In this document: piece after piece, positions 1 to 6,207 of the stretch
How positions within the stretch are numbered: position 1 is the first letter of the stretch
How the letters are laid out: each line of letters opens with the position of its first letter
Assembly (NCBI GenBank): GCA_944386375.1
Contig: CALXAW010000008.1
Coordinates: 1 to 24,418 of the forward strand
Reading direction: 5' to 3'
Length of the DNA: 24,418 nucleotides
From: an uncultured Clostridia bacterium
GTDB taxonomy: Bacteria > Bacillota > Clostridia > TANB77 > CAG-508
Position numbers and translations under genes: made by a program
Notes under the pieces: model-generated
What the model saw: the letters and a program-made list of their open reading frames with translations, nothing else
What the model was told of the DNA's origin: nothing
The model's database searches: none

Positions 1-21
1 TATATTCTTGATTTTTTTCAT
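1..21 (-). CDS. 5' end of an unidentified gene (partial)
   Basis: Only the first seven codons (MKKIKNI) lie in the window. The start is supported by a strong Shine-Dalgarno GGGGAGG seven bases before the ATG and by a good sigma-A promoter 39 bases further upstream (60-88). A lysine-rich start of this kind is common in exported or membrane proteins, but nothing more can be said about function. It lies downstream of cwlD on the same strand, with a palindromic repeat between them, and probably forms its own transcription unit. Confidence 0.55.
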
Positions 22-59
22 TTGCTTTCCTCCCCTATTCTTTTATTTTTATACTATAT

Positions 60-88
60 ATTTTATTTTTTTTACGATAAAAAGTCAA
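60..88 (-). promoter_or_regulatory. Sigma-A promoter for the partial gene at 1-21
   Basis: On the minus strand there is a -35 box TTGACT (83-88), a 17-base spacer and a -10 box TAAAAT (60-65). The A-tract inside the spacer is typical of low-GC Firmicutes. The start codon follows 39 bases later, with an AT-rich leader. Confidence 0.6.
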
Positions 89-158
89 TATATATACTTA
101 TTTTTTATAGGTTTGGAAAATTTTTATATTTTTTCTTTAAATACCTTATATCCGTAAC

Positions 159-215
159 GTTGGAACGTAGCGACTTTAATACACTAGGAAAGTATTACTT
201 TCCTAGTGTATAAAA
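159..215 (+). repeat. Palindromic intergenic repeat, copy 1 (overlaps the cwlD 3' end)
   Basis: The flank GTTGGAACGTAGCGAC (159-174) is followed by a perfect 14-base-pair hairpin, with arms 179-192 and 198-211 and the loop TATTA. The same flank, arm sequence and loop recur at 1006-1062. The stop codon of cwlD (195-197) falls in the loop, so one arm encodes the last residues of CwlD. The hairpin probably also ends cwlD transcription, although no run of T follows it. Confidence 0.75.
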
Positions 216-917
216 ATAATTAATTATTCCATTATAAATTCCCCAAGCTAATTTATCTTGGTAGTTGTTATCTAATAATTGCTTTTCTTCTTCTGGGTTA
301 GATAAAAAGCCACATTCTACAATTGTTGTTGGTATTTCTACATGTTTTATTATATATATATTGTCTATGGTTTTAGGCACTCTATTATTTTCTTTTTGTA
401 TTGATTCTCCTAAACTATCTTGTATTGATGTTGCAAGTTTCTTTCCTTCTTCATTCCCTTTTTTATAAAATGTTTGCCAGCCATCATATTGTTGTTGTGG
501 AATTTTATTTAAATGTATGCTTACAAAAATGTCTGCTGAACTTTCATTTCCTATTTTTACCCTGTTATGTACATCTGATATTTTCTTTTCTCTTAATGTG
601 TTACTATCTATATCATATATAGAATTTTCGTCTGAACGTGTTAGTATTACTGTACAGCCGCTTTGTTCTAATAGGTTTTGCAATTTTAATGCTATTGCTA
701 AATTTGTTTCTGCTTCTGTTGTACCATTGCTACTTTCTGCCCCCTCATCTGGCTTGCCATGCCCTGCATCTACTATTACTGTTTTACCTGATACAGGCAA
801 ACTTACTGTTTCTACTGCATTTTCTGCTGAATTTTCTTTAGTTAGCATAAATGCAAAGACTGCTACAAACACACAACTTATTATTAATGATATTCTTTTT
901 CTACTAAAAACTAACAT
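195..917 (-). CDS. cwlD: N-acetylmuramoyl-L-alanine amidase, CwlD type
   Basis: This 240-residue amidase_3 protein matches CwlD in length. In spore formers CwlD removes the peptide side chain from muramic acid, the first step in making muramic-delta-lactam in the cortex. Residues 8-25 are a hydrophobic signal anchor, so the enzyme acts outside the membrane. The zinc and catalytic residues are visible: H53 in DAGHG, E68, H135 in SIHLN and E201 in VECGFLSN. The start ATG has GGAG six bases upstream. The last codons (YTLGK, stop) lie inside a palindromic repeat. A 185-base gap with another repeat copy separates it from the toxin gene upstream. No partner such as gerD is visible. The family call is firm; a different sporulation amidase is possible but less likely. 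Confidence 0.88.
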   Translation of the reverse strand: MLVFSRKRISLIISCVFVAVFAFMLTKENSAENAVETVSLPVSGKTVIVDAGHGKPDEGAESSNGTTEAETNLAIALKLQNLLEQSGCTVILTRSDENSIYDIDSNTLREKKISDVHNRVKIGNESSADIFVSIHLNKIPQQQYDGWQTFYKKGNEEGKKLATSIQDSLGESIQKENNRVPKTIDNIYIIKHVEIPTTIVECGFLSNPEEEKQLLDNNYQDKLAWGIYNGIINYFYTLGK

Positions 918-1005
918 ACCATTCTCCTTATTGCTTTTTATATAACATATTATGTTTTTGCTAGTTTTATTACTGTTCTTATATATTTATATTCTTTTTA
1001 CTAAT

Positions 1006-1062
1006 GTTGGAGCGAAGCGACTTTTATACAATAGGAAAGTATTACTTCCCTATTGTATAAAA
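1006..1062 (+). repeat. Palindromic intergenic repeat, copy 2
   Basis: The flank GTTGGAGCGAAGCGAC (1006-1021) is followed by an 18-base-pair hairpin with one mismatch, with arms 1022-1039 and 1045-1062 and the loop TATTA. It is nearly identical to copy 1 and in the same orientation. It lies between the toxin gene and cwlD. No T-tract follows on either strand, so it is not a standard intrinsic terminator. Confidence 0.75.
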
Positions 1063-1102
1063 ACAAAAAAATTGCAAACTTTTACATCTGCAATTATTTA
1101 AT

Positions 1103-1417
1103 TTATAATTTACTTTTCCAATCCGTTGCACCATACAAAATTCTTTCTACATTTACTATTTTTTCATCTTCATTAATTCTATAAAAAGCAATATAATTTT
1201 TAATAATTAGTTTTCTAAATTTATATTTTTTTATCATCTCATAATCAATAATAGCAAATTTTTGTGGATTACATTTCAAAGTATTAATTTCATTCTTTAT
1301 TAGTTCAGCATATCTTTCTGCAATATTAGGCTCTAATAATGTATATTTTATATATTTAATAATACTTTTATAATCCTCTTTTGCTTGAATAGATAATTCT
1401 ACCTTATATTCTTCCAA
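1103..1417 (-). CDS. RelE/ParE-family toxin
   Basis: This is a small toxin of the ParE/RelE fold: a helical hairpin (about residues 10-50) followed by a beta-sheet with FYRINEDE and the typical late motif ILYGATDW. Such toxins act on DNA gyrase (ParE) or ribosome-bound mRNA (RelE); the sequence alone does not tell which. The frame opens at an ATG at 1432, but that ATG lies inside the AATGGAGG that forms the ribosome binding site. A TTG at 1417-1415 lies eight bases after GGAGG and gives the usual short N-terminus (MEEYKVELS), so I prefer 1417, about 104 residues. It follows the antitoxin by 16 bases (one base if the ATG is used), so the two are co-translated. Confidence 0.82.
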   Translation of the reverse strand: MEEYKVELSIQAKEDYKSIIKYIKYTLLEPNIAERYAELIKNEINTLKCNPQKFAIIDYEMIKKYKFRKLIIKNYIAFYRINEDEKIVNVERILYGATDWKSKL

Positions 1418-1433
1418 TACCAAAACCTCCATT

Positions 1434-1688
1434 TTAATTTGCTAAAATTTCTTTAACTTCTTCATATGCTTCTTCAATAGAACATACTTTTCCATTATCA
1501 GTATCTTCCATACCTTTTTTTAATTTTTTCAATAAATCTTTATCATCCTTTATAATTAAATCATCTGGAGTTTTTGTCATATAAGAAAATTTAAGATATT
1601 CTATATAATCTATAACTTTATTTGATAATTCTTCTGGTAAACTTTCAATTACATTATATAATTCTTTTTGTTTCATTGTCATAATCAT
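1434..1688 (-). CDS. Antitoxin of the RelE/ParE toxin pair
   Basis: This acidic protein of 84 residues or fewer lies directly before the toxin, the usual antitoxin-first order. Residues 1-35 form a helical segment with SLPEELSNKVIDYIEYLKF, as in DUF2281-like and similar antitoxins. The C-terminal half is charged and probably wraps the toxin. No clear ribbon-helix-helix is visible, so the DNA-binding type is uncertain. Three in-frame ATGs occur in the first five codons. GGAG lies four bases before the first and ten before the second (1682), so the start may be 1682. It is probably autoregulated with the toxin from the promoter at 1717-1722. Identification rests mainly on gene order and size. 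Confidence 0.72.
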   Translation of the reverse strand: MIMTMKQKELYNVIESLPEELSNKVIDYIEYLKFSYMTKTPDDLIIKDDKDLLKKLKKGMEDTDNGKVCSIEEAYEEVKEILAN

Positions 1689-1708
1689 TCATCTCCTTTT
1701 TTGGATTT

Positions 1709-1722
1709 ATATTAATATTATA
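1709..1722 (-). promoter_or_regulatory. Extended -10 promoter and palindrome before the toxin-antitoxin pair
   Basis: The minus strand reads TGGTATAAT, an extended -10 with TATAAT at 1717-1722; no good -35 is seen. The 10-base palindrome ATATTAATAT (1709-1718) overlaps the -10 box and is a candidate operator for autoregulation. The operator role is inference. Confidence 0.5.
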
Positions 1723-1850
1723 CCACACTTTTGCTAAATTTTGTTCCTTTTTTAATTTTATTTTATCTTTTCTTTTATTATTTGGGCTACAGCTTTTGCT
1801 CTAAAATTTGTGTTGTTTATTCTTAGCTAATTTTATATTTTAACTTTGAC

Positions 1851-1879
1851 AAAAGCATGTATAACTAATACATGCTTTT
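1851..1879 (-). terminator. Terminator of the zinc-ribbon gene
   Basis: A perfect 12-base-pair stem (AAAAGCATGTAT at 1851-1862, its complement at 1868-1879, loop AACTA) ends in TTTT on the minus strand. It starts inside the stop codon of the zinc-ribbon gene. Confidence 0.7.
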
Positions 1880-2169
1880 TAGTCTCCACCAAATATATCA
1901 AATATTTCTCCCATAAATGATTCTTTTTTGCGTTTATGTGGATAGCTACTTTTTTTGTAATTTTTATCACCATAGTCGTCGTATTCTTTTTCTTTATAGT
2001 AATTCTTTTTTTCGTAGTGTTCGCTATTATATACTTCTTCTTTGGCAATTAATTTTTCTAGTTCTCCTCTATCTAGCCAAATTCCTCTACATTCTGGGCA
2101 ATAGTCTATTTCTACCCCCTTTTTTTCAGACATTAATAATGTTACATCTTTACATACTGGACATTTCAT
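1879..2169 (-). CDS. Small zinc-ribbon protein (zf-TFIIB family)
   Basis: This 96-residue protein starts with a TFIIB-type zinc ribbon: C3-x2-C6 and C24-x2-C27, followed by RGIWLDRGELEKL, the family hallmark. The rest is a charged, tyrosine- and lysine-rich tail (about residues 45-90) without recognisable structure. The family is widespread and its function is not established; metal-bound nucleic-acid or protein contact is the usual guess. An upstream in-frame ATG exists at 2202, but GGAGGAG lies five bases before the ATG at 2169, which begins exactly at the ribbon (MKCPVC), so 2169 is chosen. It is a single-gene unit with a consensus promoter and its own terminator. Confidence 0.82.
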   Translation of the reverse strand: MKCPVCKDVTLLMSEKKGVEIDYCPECRGIWLDRGELEKLIAKEEVYNSEHYEKKNYYKEKEYDDYGDKNYKKSSYPHKRKKESFMGEIFDIFGGD

Positions 2170-2213
2170 AAAAACTCCTCCATTCATAATTAAACATCCC
2201 ATTTATTGGCAGG

Positions 2214-2242
2214 ATTATACTATACAAATGATATAATGTCAA
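2214..2242 (-). promoter_or_regulatory. Consensus sigma-A promoter of the zinc-ribbon gene
   Basis: The minus strand has a perfect TTGACA (2237-2242), a 17-base spacer and a perfect TATAAT (2214-2219). It is the best promoter in the window and implies strong constitutive transcription unless repressed. Confidence 0.8.
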
Positions 2243-2289
2243 TTAATTTGCTACCTTTGAATTTTTGTTATTTTATATAGTTTATTTTG

Positions 2290-2325
2290 AAATAGAGGTA
2301 TTCGAATTTTCGAATACCTCTATTT
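2290..2325 (-). terminator. 17-base-pair perfect hairpin after the FGE-like gene
   Basis: Perfect inverted repeat with arms 2290-2306 and 2309-2325 and only two bases at the centre, which includes TTCGAA. It lies 31 bases after the stop of the FGE-like gene. The T-tract is short on the minus strand and longer on the plus strand, so it may work as a bidirectional terminator. Its position just behind a possible variable region is noted under findings. Confidence 0.55.
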
Positions 2326-2356
2326 TTGTGCTTTTGAACAAACTTATGTAGCAGTT

Positions 2357-3220
2357 TTATTTAATGCAAAGTGCTACACGAAAACTTGTATTGGCATAGC
2401 TATCATTATGCGCTCTAAAGTCACGATATGAAACAGGAAAAGCACTTCCAACACTATTGCAAGTACCACCACGAAGTACACAACCCATTTTAGAGTATTT
2501 TTCTTGTGTCCATTCGTCTGTATTTCCTGCAAAGTCGTAAATATTGTTTACACACCAATGCTTTCTGTCTCCTGTTTTTACCACTTTTCTTGGTGCTTCT
2601 TCAGTATTTACATGGTTTCCCCAATTTGTAGAATCTTCTGCAATTTCTACAAATGTTTTTGCATCGGTTTTAATAAACCATTCTAATACTGTATCATATT
2701 CAGCACCATACATAAGGTGGCTTGTTATCTGATCTGTTTTAATCATACTTTCTGCAACTTCTTTTGCATAAGTATACTTAATATGCACCCAAGGCATAGC
2801 ACCTTTTACAGATTGTGGCTTTCCTTTTGAGCTTTTAGAAATAGCATAACGTGCGACATAAAATCCACCATATTTTTCAATGCTTTGGCACATTTCGAAC
2901 AATTCTGGTGTCATTTCTTCGTTGAATTCTTTTTTAGAGAAGTCATCATTTTGGTAATTTCTTCTCCCAAACTGAGAATTCAAATTTACCCCATCAAGTG
3001 TTCCATTTGCATCTAGCATTCCTACTGGCACCCATACAAATTGGCTTCTTTCTAATTCTTCTTTAATTGTAAATCCATTATTCCAATGGCCAGCCACATG
3101 CTTGAAGCCCTCTGGAATAATCGGATTTTTGTAATTTTCATTACTTACATTTAAATAGCTTAGAGTTTGTACCGCCTGTTTTTGTTCTTGTTGCACATTG
3201 TTTTCGTTCCGATTTTGCAT
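2357..3220 (-). CDS. FGE-sulfatase/C-type-lectin-fold protein, paralogue 1
   Basis: This 287-residue protein belongs to the FGE-sulfatase (SUMF1/EgtB/PvdO) superfamily, which has a C-type-lectin-like fold. Visible family motifs are YGGFYVARY (117-125), GAEYDTVLEWF (172-182), NNIYDFAGNTDEWT (225-238) and the terminal RGG…SFR cassette (250-281). True FGE oxidises a sulfatase cysteine using two C-terminal cysteines. Here the cassette has one cysteine (C253) and no partner, so catalysis is unlikely and ligand binding more plausible. There is no signal peptide; residues 1-30 are polar and glutamine/asparagine rich. The start has AAGGAGG seven bases upstream. It has its own promoter, and the hairpin at 2290-2325 follows. 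It is a clear paralogue of 15246-16220. The ligand is unknown; a DGR target role is discussed under findings. Confidence 0.8.
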   Translation of the reverse strand: MQNRNENNVQQEQKQAVQTLSYLNVSNENYKNPIIPEGFKHVAGHWNNGFTIKEELERSQFVWVPVGMLDANGTLDGVNLNSQFGRRNYQNDDFSKKEFNEEMTPELFEMCQSIEKYGGFYVARYAISKSSKGKPQSVKGAMPWVHIKYTYAKEVAESMIKTDQITSHLMYGAEYDTVLEWFIKTDAKTFVEIAEDSTNWGNHVNTEEAPRKVVKTGDRKHWCVNNIYDFAGNTDEWTQEKYSKMGCVLRGGTCNSVGSAFPVSYRDFRAHNDSYANTSFRVALCIK

Positions 3221-3286
3221 AATAATGCCTCCTTATAAAGTGTATTATATCGGACCTATTTGCTTCTGACTTTTGTCATTGCGTGC

Positions 3287-3315
3287 ATTATATCATATTT
3301 TTTTATTTTTGGCAA
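3287..3315 (-). promoter_or_regulatory. Promoter of FGE-like paralogue 1
   Basis: The -35 box TTGCCA (3310-3315), a 17-base spacer and an extended -10 TGATATAAT (TATAAT at 3287-3292) drive a leader of about 60 bases. The leader contains a second TATAAT (3244-3249) in a 12-base near-repeat and a TGAC-TTTT-GTCA inverted repeat at 3267-3278. Confidence 0.65.
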
Positions 3316-3334
3316 GATTTACATAATTTTTTGT

Positions 3335-4261
3335 TTATTCTCTTCTTCTATCTATTGCATAACTACTACCCATTACTGATTTTGCTGCATGTTTTACTTG
3401 TGCTCCTATTTCTCCTATTTCTAGTATGTTGTGGAATCTTAATTTATCTGCAACAACAACACCGATTGAAATTGATGTTAGTGGAAATTGCTCTATAATT
3501 CCTTTTCTGTTTTCTACTTCTAAATATCCTTTTTCTACATCTTCGCTAGTAAAAAAGCTTGTTACTTGGTGATCAAAATTTGCTATTATGCTCTGACATA
3601 ATTTTTCTGTTGCTGTTCCTGGTACTATGGCAATAAAGTCATCTCCTCCTATATGCCCTACAAAGCTATGTTCATTTGAATATTGGTGTACATTTTCTAA
3701 TATTACTTTTGCTGTAAATTCTATTATTTGGTCTCCGTTTACAAAGCCATATACATCATTATATGCCTTAAAATTGTCTAGGTCTAAATATAAAACAGAA
3801 AATTCTTCTTTGTTTGAAAGTCTTTTCTTTAATTCTGCATGTATTTGTACATTTCCTGGTAAACCTGTAAGTGGACTAATTCTTCTATTTATAGTAAGCA
3901 ATCTACTTAAATTTTTTACTGTTAAATATAAATAGCCTTCGTCTACTGGTTTTTTTATAAAATATTCTATAGATTCACTTAATATTTTCATTCTATGTTC
4001 TCTTTCGCCATTAGAAGATACTACAATTACTGGTGTTATTGTGTTATCTTCGTCTTTTCTTATTTGCCTACATAGTTCTATTACATCTCTGTCTATTGCA
4101 TCTTCGTTAATTACTATTAATGATGGTATGTTTTTTAGTGCTAAATCTATTTGCTCTGTTTTTACACTTATAAATTTGTATTCTTCATCATTTTTAAATA
4201 GTTCTCTAAATATTATTATAGAAGATTCGTCATCATCAATTATATAAATTTCATTTACCAT
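3335..4261 (-). CDS. Receiver-like domain plus GGDEF (GGDDF) domain protein
   Basis: Residues 1-122 form a response-regulator receiver fold: acidic DDD at 9-11 and the conserved lysine-proline at 104-105. The usual phosphoryl-accepting aspartate is replaced by N52 (LIVINED), so normal phosphorylation is doubtful. Residues about 129-300 form a GGDEF domain with LTGLPGN, LDLDNFKAYND and the active-site variant GGDDF (205-209). GGDEF proteins make cyclic di-GMP from two GTP; the variant may be active, but the sequence cannot prove this. No RxxD inhibitory site is seen five residues before the motif. The protein is soluble, with no membrane segment. The ATG has AGAGG eight bases upstream. It lies 43 bases after the CmpB-like gene and is probably co-transcribed with it. 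Confidence 0.82.
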   Translation of the reverse strand: MVNEIYIIDDDESSIIIFRELFKNDEEYKFISVKTEQIDLALKNIPSLIVINEDAIDRDVIELCRQIRKDEDNTITPVIVVSSNGEREHRMKILSESIEYFIKKPVDEGYLYLTVKNLSRLLTINRRISPLTGLPGNVQIHAELKKRLSNKEEFSVLYLDLDNFKAYNDVYGFVNGDQIIEFTAKVILENVHQYSNEHSFVGHIGGDDFIAIVPGTATEKLCQSIIANFDHQVTSFFTSEDVEKGYLEVENRKGIIEQFPLTSISIGVVVADKLRFHNILEIGEIGAQVKHAAKSVMGSSYAIDRRRE

Positions 4262-4304
4262 TTTATTTGCCTCTCTTTCTTTTGTATTTAAATTATATAT
4301 ATTT

Positions 4305-5072
4305 TTATTTTTTCAAATTTTCTTTTCTTTGGTTTAGTAATTTAGTAATTTGTTCTGATTTTATTGTAGGGAATGCCCTTTTTATTCTACATATATATCT
4401 ATAAGAGCGTCTTATTATTCTATCTCGTTTTAATTTTAGTTCGTCTACTACTTTTTCTAAACTATCTGTTTTTATTTCTATACCTTTTCCTACTTGTTTT
4501 ATTTCTTCTAGTTTTTCTTTTATCTTTAAGTTTATTTCTTCTACTCGTTTTAGCTTATATTTCATTCCTATTACTGTTTTTACACTTATTGCTTCGTCTA
4601 TTAGCATAATTATAATAATTATTATGTCTAGCTTTAAAATTAATTCTGGATCTATCTTTGCTAGTCCATTTTCTACAAATGGATGTACTATGTCTATAAA
4701 TATTACTGCTAATATACCCCAAAATATTGAATTTAGTAAACATACTTTTCCATTTAAGTTAAACATATTATTTGAATAGTCCCAATATTTTGTATTAAAT
4801 ATTTTTTCTAAAATTGTTGCTACTACATATTCCCATATTGATAAAATTACAAATCCTAAACAAAATGTTATTATTGGCTTATTTGCAACTTCGTCTAAAA
4901 ACAAGTACATTATTATGGCTCCAAAGCCATATATTGGGCAAAATGGTCCATATAAAAATCCGCTATTTACTAATTTTTTTTGGTATAATGTTTTATAAAC
5001 AGACTCTAAAACCCAGCCTAGAAAAGAATATATTATAAAATATGCAATTATATTTGTAAAATTTAAATCCAT
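4305..5072 (-). CDS. CmpB-type membrane protein (putative ABC-transporter type IV family)
   Basis: This 255-residue integral membrane protein has about five hydrophobic segments (near 5-25, 45-60, 65-87, 110-132 and 146-162). It matches the CmpB-like family (Pfam ABC_trans_CmpB), with FLGWVLESVY (18-27) and NSGFLYGPFCPIYGFG (36-51). The C-terminal third (about 168-255) is a charged, lysine-rich, coiled-coil-like cytoplasmic tail. Despite the family name, no ATPase partner is nearby and transport is unproven. The start has a weak AAGGGG site five bases before the ATG. The gene is followed by the receiver-GGDEF gene, so the pair may share a transcript. The upstream gap holds a palindromic element (5082-5171). 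Family call good, function unknown. Confidence 0.78.
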   Translation of the reverse strand: MDLNFTNIIAYFIIYSFLGWVLESVYKTLYQKKLVNSGFLYGPFCPIYGFGAIIMYLFLDEVANKPIITFCLGFVILSIWEYVVATILEKIFNTKYWDYSNNMFNLNGKVCLLNSIFWGILAVIFIDIVHPFVENGLAKIDPELILKLDIIIIIIMLIDEAISVKTVIGMKYKLKRVEEINLKIKEKLEEIKQVGKGIEIKTDSLEKVVDELKLKRDRIIRRSYRYICRIKRAFPTIKSEQITKLLNQRKENLKK

Positions 5073-5081
5073 ATTGTCCCC

Positions 5082-5171
5082 TTTTTATATAATAGTGAGG
5101 AACAAATCGGAAAGCCGTTTTATTAACAGCATTTGAAATTTTTTCGTTGGCTTTCCTATTGTATAACAAAA
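5082..5171 (-). repeat. Longer palindromic element related to the intergenic repeats
   Basis: The ends carry imperfect inverted repeats (TATATAATAG at the low end; TATACAATAGGAAAG, read on the minus strand, at the high end). Inside, GGAAAGCC (5109-5116) pairs with GGCTTTCC (5149-5156) around a 32-base loop. The TATACAATAGGAAAG arm is identical to copy 2. It lies between the Ig-like gene and the CmpB-like gene and may act as a terminator. Membership in the repeat family is likely, but the copy is diverged. Confidence 0.5.
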
Positions 5172-5207
5172 ATTGCTACTTCCTACTATACAAATTATAA
5201 TGCTTTT

Positions 5208-6143
5208 TTATTTTGTGCATTTTACTGCTATTGTTTCTGTTACTCCTGCAGAATTATATACTGTTACTTCTAATGTGTTTTCTCCATCTTCTAATGGATA
5301 TGAAATTTGTCTTTGTGTTGCACCTTCAAGCCTTACTAGGTATCCTTTGCCATTTAATATAAATTCTATTTTATCTAGTCCGTTTTCATCTGAAACATTT
5401 ATATTAAAATTATCTCCATCTTGTGTTACTTCTAGTTTTGGCTTTTTTACACCTCTTACTTCTTGTGTTTTTGTTGCAGTTTCGTTATTTATATCTACTG
5501 CAATTACTGTAAGTGTGTGTAGACCTTCTGGAATTTCTATTATTGCCTCTCCTGTTGTAGAATTAATGTCTTGTCTTACTTCTTCGCCATCATCCCATTT
5601 ATATGTTATAAATGAAATTTCATTTTCTGCTGTTATTGTTGCTTTTATATTTGTATCTTCTGCTTTTAAGTCAATTTGAATTCCTTGGTTTGATGTGTAT
5701 GCCTTTTCAAATAAAATAGATTCTCCAGATATTTCTGTTGCAATTACTTTTAGTGTATTTGTTCCTCCTGGTAACTCTATGGTTTGTGTTACAGTTGTTT
5801 GGTTATTGCCTTCTATTCTTATTGCTTCTCCATCATCCCATGAGTAAACTAAGTCTCTTATTCCATTTGGATGTGTTGCATTTATTGTTAATGTGTTGTC
5901 TTCGTTTTGATTTATATTTATTTCTGGTTTTTGAACTGCAACTGTTGGCGGTTCATTAATACTTTTATAAAAAGCATATGTGCCTGTACTTATTAAACCT
6001 ACACCAAAAATTATTAAACTTATTGCAAAAACCAATTTTACTGTATTCAAATCTGCTTTTTGATAAGGATTTCTTGGTTCTCGTGGTTGCTTTTGTTTTT
6101 TTTCTTTTTTCTTCTTTTTTTCTACAGAAAGAATTTGATTCAT
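5208..6143 (-). CDS. Signal-anchored surface protein with three Ig-like repeats
   Basis: This 311-residue protein has a strongly basic cytoplasmic start (residues 1-34), one membrane anchor (about 35-57) and an extracellular part made of three beta-sandwich repeats (about 66-148, 154-232 and 235-310). Repeats 1 and 2 share YSWDDGE / YKWDDGE, each followed by a strand ending in a TLKVIA / TLTVIA pattern; repeat 3 is more diverged (FILNGKG, TLEVTV). There is no catalytic motif, LPXTG sorting signal or lipobox. A role in binding cell-wall or surface partners is a guess. The start is firm: AGGAGG seven bases before the ATG. It has its own promoter 3' of smc. I do not recognise a named orthologue. 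Confidence 0.75.
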   Translation of the reverse strand: MNQILSVEKKKKKEKKQKQPREPRNPYQKADLNTVKLVFAISLIIFGVGLISTGTYAFYKSINEPPTVAVQKPEININQNEDNTLTINATHPNGIRDLVYSWDDGEAIRIEGNNQTTVTQTIELPGGTNTLKVIATEISGESILFEKAYTSNQGIQIDLKAEDTNIKATITAENEISFITYKWDDGEEVRQDINSTTGEAIIEIPEGLHTLTVIAVDINNETATKTQEVRGVKKPKLEVTQDGDNFNINVSDENGLDKIEFILNGKGYLVRLEGATQRQISYPLEDGENTLEVTVYNSAGVTETIAVKCTK

Positions 6144-6170
6144 AGTTTTTCCTCCTATTTTCTTTCGCTA

Positions 6171-6200
6171 ATTATAGCATACGGAATAATATATTGTAAA
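6171..6200 (-). promoter_or_regulatory. Promoter of the Ig-repeat gene
   Basis: The -35 box TTTACA (6195-6200), an 18-base spacer and the extended -10 TGCTATAAT (TATAAT at 6171-6176). It lies between the smc stop and the start at 6143. An AT-rich inverted repeat (6184-6208) overlaps the spacer and the smc stop codon. Confidence 0.65.
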
Positions 6201-6207
6201 TATTATT

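Noticed and set aside
22..213. 63-codon plus-strand frame at the left end
   Set aside because: It is AT-rich low-complexity sequence overlapping a repeat, the cwlD stop and a minus-strand promoter; no ribosome binding site.
918..1005. A sigma-E type sporulation promoter before cwlD
   Set aside because: CATAATAT is present, but no convincing -35 partner at the right distance could be seen.
1833..2048. 71-codon minus-strand frame overlapping the zinc-ribbon gene
   Set aside because: It is an out-of-frame, lysine-rich shadow; the zinc-ribbon frame has the ribosome binding site, cysteine motif and terminator.
2170..2202. Eleven extra N-terminal codons of the zinc-ribbon protein
   Set aside because: They contain the GGAGGAG ribosome binding site of the internal ATG.
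2203..3334. A reverse transcriptase, accessory gene or template repeat that would complete a DGR
   Set aside because: None is visible around either FGE-like gene or elsewhere in the window; the DGR idea stays a hypothesis.
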